A program made the translations under genes and the position numbers. A stretch of DNA of 58,936 bases from NCBI RefSeq assembly GCF_001679725.1, contig NZ_CP016284.1, forward strand, positions 1-58,936. The letters are read 5' to 3'. This stretch comes from Cryobacterium arcticum. Its GTDB lineage: Bacteria; Actinomycetota; Actinomycetes; Actinomycetales; Microbacteriaceae. Positions 34,378 to 41,274 of the stretch are shown here, piece by piece (positions within the stretch are counted from its first letter, which is position 1; each line of letters begins with the position of its first letter). The notes under the pieces are model-generated. The model saw nothing but the letters and a program-made list of their open reading frames with translations. It had not been told where the DNA came from and searched no databases.

Positions 34378-34620
34378 TAGCCGAAATTCGAAGGGTTCAC
34401 CAGCCGCGACCGCTTGAGCATATGACTCAATCTCGCTGTCGCTTAGGGCAATCCCCAATGGCAGGGCATCGGGCGCATCGGTCCTCACCACGTCGATCGG
34501 CAACCCGCTATGTGTAGCGCGAAAATGCTGGTCAGCGGCGCTCAGAGTGTCAACTATCGACTCAAGAAGCTTCCGGTATTCACCGTCGTCGAACTTGAAC
34601 TCTGTCACAGCAACTCCCAT
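34369..34620 (-). CDS. Small hypothetical protein upstream of the resolvase end
   Basis: Eighty-three residues from ATG 34620. Codons upstream of this ATG belong to a shadow of the resolvase gene. The sequence (VTEFKFDDGEYRKLLESIVDTL, then IALSDSEIESYAQAVAAGEPFEFRLLG) is protein-like, acidic and helical. It lies 58 bases beyond the resolvase stop in the same direction and could be its cotranscribed neighbour. No ribosome-binding site is obvious. Function unknown. Confidence 0.45.
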   Translation of the reverse strand: MGVAVTEFKFDDGEYRKLLESIVDTLSAADQHFRATHSGLPIDVVRTDAPDALPLGIALSDSEIESYAQAVAAGEPFEFRLLG

Positions 34621-34678
34621 ACGCGCCAGTAGATCGGATCTGACTTGACGATAATGCCGAGCGCCGACAAAGACACGT

Positions 34679-35236
34679 CTACTCGGCGCGGAGGTAGGTA
34701 TAGACGGTCTCCCGGCTGATGCCGTAGTGGCGGGCCAGGGCTGCCTTCGGAACACCGGCCGCGGCTTTTTCACGCAACTCGGTGGCGCTCTTGGCGTCCA
34801 GCGAGGGTGTGCGGCCGCGGTATGCACCGCGTTGTTTTGCCAGATTGATGCCTTCGCGCTGACGTTCACGGATCAGAGATCTCTCGAACTCCGCGAACGC
34901 TCCCATCACGTTCAGAAGAAGCGTCGCCATGGCGTTGTCGTCGCCGGTGAAGGTGAGCTGCTCCTTGACGAACTCGACCCGCACCTTCTTTTCCGTGAGC
35001 CGGCGCACGATCGCCCGTAGGTCATCGAGGTTGCGAGCCAGGCGGTCCATCGAGTGAACGAGAACGGTGTCACCGTCTCGGGCGAAATCGATCATCCGTT
35101 CCAGCTCGGGCCGGTTCACGTCTTTACCTGACGCCTTATCTGCAAAGACCTGGTCGACGTCGACGCCGTCGAGCTGGCGGGCCGTGTTCTGATCGAGGGT
35201 GCTGACGCGCACATAGCCGAGTCGCTGACCTGTCAT
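34679..35236 (-). CDS. Serine recombinase / resolvase
   Basis: Small serine recombinase of 185 residues: RLGYVRVSTLDQN places the catalytic Ser near residue 12. The body includes ASGKDVNRPELERMIDFARDGD and HSMDRLARNLDDLR, with NVMGAFAEFERSLIRERQREG as the long dimer helix. The C-terminal HTH is VPKAALARHYGISRETVYTYL. It is complete and would resolve cointegrates or plasmid multimers at the res-like DNA just upstream. The intact transposon at 35311 sits beside this site. It may be the remnant of an earlier Tn3-type element or the plasmid's own multimer resolution gene. Confidence 0.85.
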   Translation of the reverse strand: MTGQRLGYVRVSTLDQNTARQLDGVDVDQVFADKASGKDVNRPELERMIDFARDGDTVLVHSMDRLARNLDDLRAIVRRLTEKKVRVEFVKEQLTFTGDDNAMATLLLNVMGAFAEFERSLIRERQREGINLAKQRGAYRGRTPSLDAKSATELREKAAAGVPKAALARHYGISRETVYTYLRAE

Positions 35237-35253
35237 ATGTCCACCGCCTGATC

Positions 35254-35310
35254 TGTCAGATTGAACTCTAAGAGTCGAACAGGAGCAGTGTCAACAAAGG
35301 CGTATTCGAC
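35254..35310. promoter_or_regulatory. Putative res site region of the resolvase, invaded by a transposon
   Basis: Upstream of the resolvase start, TGTCAGATT (35254) and AGTCGAACA (ending 35281) form an imperfect dyad of resolvase-site size. A second TGTCAACA begins near 35290. The transposon lies directly after GTATTCGAC at 35302-35310. Removing it rejoins TGTCAACA to TTCGACTTCA, restoring a second dyad. Evidence is from motif shape only. Confidence 0.5.
35302..35310. repeat. Left target-site duplication GTATTCGAC
   Basis: The nine bases GTATTCGAC lie immediately outside the transposon's TGTGAC left end and recur exactly at 40907-40915 immediately outside its right end. Confidence 0.85.
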
Positions 35311-35671
35311 TGTGACTTTCGGCGCTATGTGGCGGCGTTTTTTTGATCGCTCTATGGCGCATCCACCTGGTTGCCTGCGCTGGTTCAGTGCGGGTAGCGA
35401 GCGTCTTGTATCCCATGGGTTTTGAGTTGCGGCGGTGAATGCGTTTTTTCTTGGCCCAGCGGCGTGGTTAGCGTCGACGGAAAGCCACCCACAGTCCGCA
35501 TCGGCGGCATATGTACGCTGCACCGCCGGCTAGCGCATGCAGCTTCGATAGCGGCAGGTATCGGCCGCAGCAGGAACAAGCTGTAGTGGTGTCGTTGGTC
35601 TCGTCGTTCGAGGTCATGGGCCAGTCTAGGAGTGTGCTCAAGGCGCATGGAAGGTGCTTGCTCCGCTACTC

Positions 35672-36070
35672 TCAGCGGGTCGTGATGATGTGGCAAATGT
35701 CTGTTGGTCCGCAGTCAGTTGGGTCCAGGGTGCGGCTGGTTTCGATGAGTCGTTCGAGTTCGCTTGCTAGGTTTCTCAGTTCCTGCTGACGTGCCCGAAC
35801 GTCGACGAGTTTCTGTCTGAGAACGACTGATACGTGAGCGCAAGGTGCCTGACCGGCATCGCGAAGACCAAGGATCTGCCTAATATCAGCCAGGGCAAGG
35901 CCTGCTGTTTGGGCAGCGCGAATGAACCGTAAGCGGTCAACCGCTGTGGAGTCGTATGTCCGGTAACCATTCGGTGCCCGATGAGGCTCGGGTAATAGGT
36001 TTTGGCGTTCGTAGAAGCGAATGGTCTGGCTATCCACCCCTGTAGCGAAGGACACTTCTCCAATAAGCAT
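35672..36070 (-). CDS. MerR-family metal/redox-responsive regulator
   Basis: The N-terminal MerR HTH (LIGEVSFATGVDSQTIRFYERQ) and wing (NGYRTYDSTAVDRLRFI) are followed by the dimer helix. Metal-site cysteines are Cys 77 (APCAHVS) and Cys 120 and 126 (DPTDCGPTDICHI). Their spacing differs from classical mercury MerR and is nearer to the broad heavy-metal responsive group of actinobacteria. It reads away from the thioredoxin-like gene and overlaps its own operator region, as MerR proteins do. It probably activates the divergent redox operon on metal exposure. Confidence 0.82.
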   Translation of the reverse strand: MLIGEVSFATGVDSQTIRFYERQNLLPEPHRAPNGYRTYDSTAVDRLRFIRAAQTAGLALADIRQILGLRDAGQAPCAHVSVVLRQKLVDVRARQQELRNLASELERLIETSRTLDPTDCGPTDICHIITTR

Positions 36071-36084
36071 GCACCGATTCTATG

Positions 36085-36117
36085 CCTTGACATTGTACCG
36101 GACTGCAAGGTTTACCT
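36085..36117 (+). promoter_or_regulatory. MerR-type promoter with stretched spacer
   Basis: TTGACA at 36087-36092 and TTACCT at 36112-36117 are separated by 19 bases, the over-long spacing typical of MerR-activated promoters. CCTTG (36085) and CAAGG (36106) form the dyad within it. The transcription start would fall at or next to the ATG at 36125, suggesting a leaderless message. Confidence 0.65.
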
Positions 36118-36124
36118 TGAAGGT

Positions 36125-36418
36125 ATGGACATCACCTTGCAGTACTTCGATGGTTGCCCGAACTGGATGATCGCCGACGAGCGATTGCAACTGCTCGCCC
36201 GGGAGCGCCCGGACATCGTGCTCGGATATCAGCTCATTGACACCGTGGATGCCGCCGAGCACGCGGGGTTTCACGGCTCTCCAACCATCCTCGTCAACGG
36301 CGTCGACGCTTTCGGTGATGCGTCCGCGCCGGTGGGTCTCGCTTGCCGTAGATACATGACCGAGGCCGGCCCAGCTGGCGCGCCTAGCCTTACCCAGCTG
36401 AGGGACGCCATCGGTTGA
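36125..36418 (+). CDS. Thioredoxin-like protein of the metal-response operon
   Basis: Ninety-seven residues starting at ATG 36125. LQYFDGCPNWMIADERL places a single active-site-type Cys at the thioredoxin position, with a CPxW arrangement lacking the second Cys. FHGSPTILVNGVDAF is the cis-Pro strand, and LACRRYM adds a further Cys. Related proteins accompany merA/merB genes in actinobacteria. It may ferry reducing power or bind metal. The true start is here; the open frame continues upstream across the promoter to 36002. Confidence 0.75.
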   Translation: MDITLQYFDGCPNWMIADERLQLLARERPDIVLGYQLIDTVDAAEHAGFHGSPTILVNGVDAFGDASAPVGLACRRYMTEAGPAGAPSLTQLRDAIG

Positions 36419-36496
36419 GGGCTGGCGCTGAACGGGCGCACCGTTCCATTGCGATGACAAATATTGCTCTTCCGAGCTCAAAAAGAGGTCCCCTTG

Positions 36497-37849
36497 ATGA
36501 CTGACAACTATGACTTGCTGGTGATCGGGGCAGGGATGGCCGGTGTTGCCGCCGCCAAGAAGGCCGCATCGACGGGTTGGCGGGTTGCCATCGTCGACGC
36601 GCTTCCGTATGGCGGGACATGCGCGCTACGCGGTTGCGACCCGAAAAAGATTCTGCGCCGCGGCGCTGAAGTGGTTGACGCCGCACGGCTCATGCGCGGC
36701 AAAGGCATCGATAGCGGCGGACTCTCCATCAACTGGGGGGACCTGATGCAGCACAAACATGGATTCACTGACCCTGCGCCACACAGCATGGAAAAAGACC
36801 TCCAACGCCACAACGTGGAGACTCTTCATGGCACTGCAACCTTCACCGGACCCACACAGCTAGACGTCGCCGGCACCTCCTACGCAGCGTCGAAATTCCT
36901 GATTGCCACCGGGGCCGTCCCGCGTCCCCTCGATTTTCCCGGCCACGAGCATCTCATCGACAGCAGCGACTTCCTAAATTTGGAAGCACTCCCTCCCCGG
37001 ATTGTCTTCGTCGGCGGCGGGTTCATTTCCTTCGAATTTGCCCATATTGCAGCTCGAGCAGGAAGCCGCCCGGTCATCCTCGATCGAGGAGCGACCCCGT
37101 TAAAGTCCTTCGACACCGACCTCGTAGAACTGCTAATCAAGCGCGGATCCGAGGCTGGAGTCGAGGTACGACGCCGCACCAGCGTGACCCACATCACTAA
37201 GACCAGCAGCGGATACACCATCCACACCGATACCGCTGGTACCCCGGCCTCCCTCCAGGCGGATCTCATCGTTCACGGCGCTGGGCGAGTTTCAGAACTA
37301 GCGCGGTTGGATCTCGAAGCAGCTGAAGTGGGATACGGCGAGAAGGGCGTCGAGGTAGCCAGCCATCTGCAGAGCATCACAAACCACGTTGTCTATGCTG
37401 CCGGCGATGCTGCGAACACCGCCGGACTGCCGTTGACCCCGGTGGCGGTCATCGAAGCGAAGGTCGCCGCTTCCAACATGCTCAAGTCGACGATGACCAT
37501 ACCGAACTACGCCGCTACCCCTACCGCTGTTTTCACAATCCCCGAACTCGTCAGGGTAGGCATGCTCGAGCACGAAGCCCATGAAAGTGGCCTGAACGTC
37601 GACGTCCGCTACACCGACACCAGCGGGTGGTACTCGAACTACCGGATCGGTGAAACCGCTGGAGTGACAAAGATCTTGGTGGACAAGGACACCGACCTCA
37701 TCATCGGGGCCCACCTTTTTGGCAATGGTTACGCCGAACTAACAAACACCATCAGCGTCGCCATGAAACACGGTCTAACCACCCGGCAACTGAAATCAAC
37801 GACTGCCGTATATCCCTCGGAAGGGTCAGACCTAGCTTCCATGCTCTAA
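36497..37849 (+). CDS. FAD/NAD(P)-dependent disulfide oxidoreductase, MerA-like
   Basis: A glutathione-reductase-class flavoprotein of 450 residues. The FAD motif is DLLVIGAGMAGVAAAKKA, the redox pair GGTCALRGCDPKK (Cys 42 and Cys 47), the NAD motif IVFVGGGFISFEFAH, and the second FAD motif VYAAGDAANT. It lacks the N-terminal HMA domain and the C-terminal vicinal cysteines of mercuric reductase, and the usual catalytic HxHPT region reads TAVYPSEGSD. So mercury reduction is doubtful; reduction of the neighbouring thioredoxin-like protein or another disulfide is more likely. Start ATG 36497 with AGAGG upstream. Confidence 0.8.
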   Translation: MTDNYDLLVIGAGMAGVAAAKKAASTGWRVAIVDALPYGGTCALRGCDPKKILRRGAEVVDAARLMRGKGIDSGGLSINWGDLMQHKHGFTDPAPHSMEKDLQRHNVETLHGTATFTGPTQLDVAGTSYAASKFLIATGAVPRPLDFPGHEHLIDSSDFLNLEALPPRIVFVGGGFISFEFAHIAARAGSRPVILDRGATPLKSFDTDLVELLIKRGSEAGVEVRRRTSVTHITKTSSGYTIHTDTAGTPASLQADLIVHGAGRVSELARLDLEAAEVGYGEKGVEVASHLQSITNHVVYAAGDAANTAGLPLTPVAVIEAKVAASNMLKSTMTIPNYAATPTAVFTIPELVRVGMLEHEAHESGLNVDVRYTDTSGWYSNYRIGETAGVTKILVDKDTDLIIGAHLFGNGYAELTNTISVAMKHGLTTRQLKSTTAVYPSEGSDLASML

Positions 37850-37974
37850 CGGCGTATTGGTTATGAGGCGCCGATGGCGTTGCAAAGGAGGCCAGCACCG
37901 CGCAGTCTCAGAAAGGTAAAGCTTTCCGAGACACGGGCAACCCCTCCCAAGCGGCGGGAGGAAGTGGCGCGTTC

Positions 37975-38062
37975 ACAGGGCACGATCTGTCTTGGAAACG
38001 TGTCTTACCGCAAAGTGTCTTCGCTCCGTCGCTTCTAGCATTTTCTGAGGCAGAATAGTCCG
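37975..38062. promoter_or_regulatory. Candidate res site of the transposon resolvase
   Basis: Three copies of TGTCTT at 37988, 38001 and 38016 lie in the 213-bp gap directly upstream of the resolvase gene, where res sites of such elements are found. The region also contains small dyads (AAAGG-type around 37910-37930). No exact consensus is known to me for this subfamily. Confidence 0.4.
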
Positions 38063-38659
38063 GTGAGATATCTGGGATACACGCGGGTCAGCACCAGAAG
38101 CCAAGACGCAAGGCTGCAGGTCGACGCCCTGGTCAAATCCGGCGTGCAGGAGCGGGACATTTTCACCGACGTCACCTCGGGCAGTCGAACCGCGATCTCC
38201 CGCCCCGGCATGAAGAAACTGTTCGAGTACGCCAAGCCCGGTGACACCGTCGTGGTGTGGCGGGTCGACCGCCTCGGACGATCCCTCATCGACGTGCTCA
38301 ACACCGTGAAACTGCTCCGAGAGCGTGACATACACGTGAAGAGCATCTCGGATGGCATCGACCCGTCGACGACCTCGGGCCGGCTGATGCTGAACATGCT
38401 CGCCACTTTGGCCGAGTACGAACGCGAGCTGATTACCGAACGGGTGAACGCAGGAATCACAGCCGCCCGAGAAGGCGGCACCAAGTTTGGTCGGCCTCTG
38501 TCTGATCCCGTGGTCGTAGCCGACAAACTCAAGCTCGTCACGGAGGCCCGGGCGAAGGGCCGGACTGCGGAGGATGCGGCAAGGCTCGTCGGGTGGAGCC
38601 GGGCCACCCTGTACCGGCATCAGCAGGCCGTCGCGGCGCGCGAGAGCACCACTGTGTAG
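38063..38659 (+). CDS. Transposon serine resolvase
   Basis: The serine recombinase YLGYTRVSTRSQDARLQ puts the catalytic Ser at residue 10. It includes VVVWRVDRLGRSLIDVLN, then LNMLATLAEYERELITERVNAG as the dimer helix, and a C-terminal HTH DAARLVGWSRATLYRHQQAV. At 198 residues it is full length, starting at GTG 38063. It resolves cointegrates formed during transposition. It differs clearly from the resolvase at 34679. Seven bases separate it from the transposase. Confidence 0.87.
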   Translation: MRYLGYTRVSTRSQDARLQVDALVKSGVQERDIFTDVTSGSRTAISRPGMKKLFEYAKPGDTVVVWRVDRLGRSLIDVLNTVKLLRERDIHVKSISDGIDPSTTSGRLMLNMLATLAEYERELITERVNAGITAAREGGTKFGRPLSDPVVVADKLKLVTEARAKGRTAEDAARLVGWSRATLYRHQQAVAARESTTV

Positions 38660-38666
38660 GTGACTT

Positions 38667-40052
38667 GTGGACGCGGCCGAGCGGTGGCGTGTTCTTCGGC
38701 TGCATGTCGAAGACCAGATCCCGCTCGCGGTCCTCGCCCGGGAGACGGGGATCTCTGCACGGACCCTGCAGCGCTGGAATCGGCTCTACCGCACTGGCGG
38801 CGTCGCTTCCCTGGACCTTCACGCGCGCTTAGACAAGGGTGTCCGCCGAACTTCGGTCGAGACGGTCGCGTTCATCGAACGGTTGGCGCTGACTCGGCCG
38901 CGCCCGAGTCTCGCCACGCTGCACCGTCTCGCTGCCACCGATGCTCAGGCGCGTGAGCTGCCGGCGCCGAGCTATGCGACCGTGAGGGAGATCGTGCAAG
39001 CTCTCGATCCGGCCCTTGTCACCCTGGCTCTCGAGGGGCCGGTCTCGTACCGGGATAAGCACGAGCTCGTCTTCCGGCGCCGCGCTGAACACCCCAACCA
39101 GACGTGGCAGTCCGACCACACCGAACTCGACATTCTCATCGTCGGCGCCGACGGGAAACCTGACCGGCCGTGGCTGACCACCGTGATGGACGACTACTCC
39201 CGCGCCGTCTGCGGGTACATGGTCTTCACCGGCGCCCCCTCAGCCATCAATACTGCCCTGGCTCTTCGGCAGGCGATCTGGCGGAAGACCGACCCGGCCT
39301 GGGCGATGTGCGGAATCCCTGACATTCTGCACGTCGACCACGGATCCGACTTCATCAGCGACCATATCGAACGAACTGCCGTCGCCCTGCACATCAGGAT
39401 CATCCACTCGACCATTGGCCGACCCCAAGGGCGAGGAAAGATCGAGCGGTTCTTCGGCACCGTCAACACCGAACTCCTGGCCGCCCTACCTGGCCATTTC
39501 GGGCCCGGCAGCCGGACTCCGACGCCTGTCGTCGACCTTGCCGGGCTCGACCGTGCGATCGGCGCATTCATCGGTACCTACAACGACCGGACCCACAGTG
39601 AGTTGGGCATCTCCCCGCGAGACGCTTGGGTAGCCGACGGGTGGCTGCCTCGGATGCCCGACAGCCTTCAAGAACTCGACGGCCTGCTCCTCACTGTTCC
39701 GAAAAACCGGGTCGTGCAACGTGACGGGATCCACTTCCAGGGCCAGCGCTACCTCGCCCCCACTCTTGCCCCGTTCGTCGGGCACACCATCACCATCCGG
39801 TACGACCCCCGCGACATCTCCGAGATCCGCGTCTACGACCGGGACACCTTCATCTGCACCGCGATCGACGAAGCCCACCCCAACCTCAGGCTCAGCCTCC
39901 GCGACATCGAAACCGCCCGCCGCGCCCGCCGCAAGCAACTGCGCCGAGCCATCAACGACCGCATCCCAACCGTTGCCACCCGCGAAGAACCCCGCACCCC
40001 CGAACCCACGAAGCGGCGGCCGAAGCTGCGCACCTACGAAGAGGACGAGTGA
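38667..40052 (+). CDS. DDE transposase (TniA/Mu-like)
   Basis: The 461-residue transposase has an N-terminal HTH pair (LAVLARETGISARTLQRWNRLY) and an RNaseH-fold core. Acidic catalytic residues lie in QSDHTELDILI (near 150), HVDHGSDFISDH (near 225) and PQGRGKIERFF (Glu near 258). A Mu-type C-terminal beta-barrel follows (VVQRDGIHFQGQRYLAP) with a basic tail. It starts at GTG 38667 and overlaps the AAA+ gene. Motifs are intact, so the element could be active. Confidence 0.88.
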   Translation: MDAAERWRVLRLHVEDQIPLAVLARETGISARTLQRWNRLYRTGGVASLDLHARLDKGVRRTSVETVAFIERLALTRPRPSLATLHRLAATDAQARELPAPSYATVREIVQALDPALVTLALEGPVSYRDKHELVFRRRAEHPNQTWQSDHTELDILIVGADGKPDRPWLTTVMDDYSRAVCGYMVFTGAPSAINTALALRQAIWRKTDPAWAMCGIPDILHVDHGSDFISDHIERTAVALHIRIIHSTIGRPQGRGKIERFFGTVNTELLAALPGHFGPGSRTPTPVVDLAGLDRAIGAFIGTYNDRTHSELGISPRDAWVADGWLPRMPDSLQELDGLLLTVPKNRVVQRDGIHFQGQRYLAPTLAPFVGHTITIRYDPRDISEIRVYDRDTFICTAIDEAHPNLRLSLRDIETARRARRKQLRRAINDRIPTVATREEPRTPEPTKRRPKLRTYEEDE

Positions 40053-40858
40053 TGAACCAAGCATTCATCGTCACCAAAGAACACAGGCGCTTTGCCGAGT
40101 TCGCCAACGCTGTCCGCAAGGAAAAGACGATCGGAATCTGCCACGGCGCCGCCGGCGTCGGAAAAACCAACTCCGCTCGCCGTTACGCAAACTGGGACGC
40201 CCTTGAGCCCTACATCACCGAATGGGGGCCCCGCGGGGACCATGATGCAAAGTTCTACGCCCTCGCGAACCGATCCCGAACCGTCTTCTACACACCCGAA
40301 GTCCTCTGCCGACCAAAAGACCTCATGCACGACATCGACTACTGGCAGATCAAAGTCGGCATCTGCGCCGACCAGCACATCCACGCCAACGAACCGCCCC
40401 AACGAAAGATGGGAGATATGACCCGCCACGTTGAGCTGCTCATCATCGACGAGGCCGAACGACTCACCCCAACCGCGCTCGAGATGCTTCGTGACAGACA
40501 CGACCGAACCCACCTGGCAATGGTCCTGATCGGAATGCCGGGAATCGACGAACGATTCCGCCACTACCCCCAGCTCTACAGCCGGCTCGGATTCTCACAC
40601 CACTACCGTGCCCTCGGACGCGAAGAACTCCTATTCGTCCTCGACCGCCACTGGAAGCGACTCGGCAGGACTCTCGACCCTGACGACTTCACCGACGCCC
40701 AAGCCATCGCCGCCATCGAACGCATCACCCGCGGCAACTTCCGCCTCCTCGAACGGCTCTTCCCTCAGATCAACCGCGTCCTCAAGATCAACCAACTGGA
40801 CACCATCACGGACGACGTCATCGAAGCCGCCGCCAGCATCCTCGTCATCGGTAACTAG
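40052..40858 (+). CDS. AAA+ transposition ATPase (TniB/MuB-like)
   Basis: Walker A GAAGVGKTN lies near residues 33-41 and Walker B LLIIDEAERL near 132-141. Arginine-containing sensor regions follow (IDERFRHYPQLYSRLGF). It selects target DNA and activates the transposase. The start may be GTG 40049 or ATG 40052; both overlap the transposase stop. The gene ends 48 bases before the transposon border, within the terminal repeats. No tniQ gene follows, as in Tn552 relatives. Confidence 0.85.
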   Translation: MNQAFIVTKEHRRFAEFANAVRKEKTIGICHGAAGVGKTNSARRYANWDALEPYITEWGPRGDHDAKFYALANRSRTVFYTPEVLCRPKDLMHDIDYWQIKVGICADQHIHANEPPQRKMGDMTRHVELLIIDEAERLTPTALEMLRDRHDRTHLAMVLIGMPGIDERFRHYPQLYSRLGFSHHYRALGREELLFVLDRHWKRLGRTLDPDDFTDAQAIAAIERITRGNFRLLERLFPQINRVLKINQLDTITDDVIEAAASILVIGN

Positions 40859-40906
40859 CGACACGAAGCGATCAAAGAACACCGCCAAAAAGCGCCAAAC
40901 TCCACA

Positions 40907-40915
40907 GTATTCGAC
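40907..40915. repeat. Right target-site duplication GTATTCGAC
   Basis: Exact copy of 35302-35310, immediately outside the transposon's right terminus at 40906. Confidence 0.85.
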
Positions 40916-41039
40916 TTCAACTAGACGGGTTTCGCGGCAGTATCTGACGTCAAGCTGGTGTGTAGCCCAATTAGACGGACCCTCTTTTTCAAATCCAACA
41001 ATCGGGTAGATCTCCCCGCTGAAGAATGGCGGCTGCACT

Positions 41040-41270
41040 TCAGGCGGCACTCTCGACTGTAAGTATGGTCCCGGCCCGCCTACCGAGATTGAAGCGACGA
41101 CCAACCTCCGGTCCACCAGCGGCAGCCATTTCCACGACTACGTCCAAATGGATGATTTTCCCGGAGGCAGAAGGGGAGATCGATCCCACTCGGCATTCGG
41201 TTCCGTCCCAGAGCATTACCAGGTCACCAATTTGAACCGCGGCAGCGGGGCGGGAATCAGGTCGGTGCAT
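41040..41270 (-). CDS. Small beta-rich protein following the restriction enzyme gene
   Basis: Seventy-six residues beginning four bases after the restriction-modification gene stops, in the same direction. IGDLVMLWDGTECRVGSISPSASGKIIHLDVVVEM looks like a small SH3-like or KOW-like barrel, with a conserved-looking GRRAGTI near the end. Probably translated with the upstream enzyme. No family name. Between it and the transposon end (40916-41039) nothing further is seen. Confidence 0.5.
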   Translation of the reverse strand: MHRPDSRPAAAVQIGDLVMLWDGTECRVGSISPSASGKIIHLDVVVEMAAAGGPEVGRRFNLGRRAGTILTVESAA

Positions 41271-41274
41271 GCCC

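Larger units (their letters stand above)
35311..40906 (+). mobile_element. Complete Tn552/Tn402-type transposon with redox/metal-response cargo
   Basis: The 5.6-kb element begins TGTGACTTTCGGCGCT and ends with the inverted counterpart (right end reads TGTGGAGTTTGGCGCT on the minus strand, ending at 40906). An exact 9-bp direct repeat flanks it. Inside are a Mu/TniA-like DDE transposase, a TniB-like AAA+ partner and a serine resolvase, the Tn552/Tn402 set without tniQ. Cargo at the left end is a MerR-family regulator, a thioredoxin-like protein and a flavin disulfide reductase. The left 360 bases (35311-35671) hold terminal repeats and no gene. Confidence 0.85.

Noticed and set aside
36497..37849. 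Mercuric reductase merA
   Set aside because: The redox cysteine pair is present, but the HMA domain and the C-terminal vicinal cysteines are absent, so the specific name is not supported.
22354..40906. One large composite transposon from the orphan end to the right end at 40906
   Set aside because: The bases flanking 22354 do not match GTATTCGAC, whereas 35302-35310 does; the active unit is 35311-40906.
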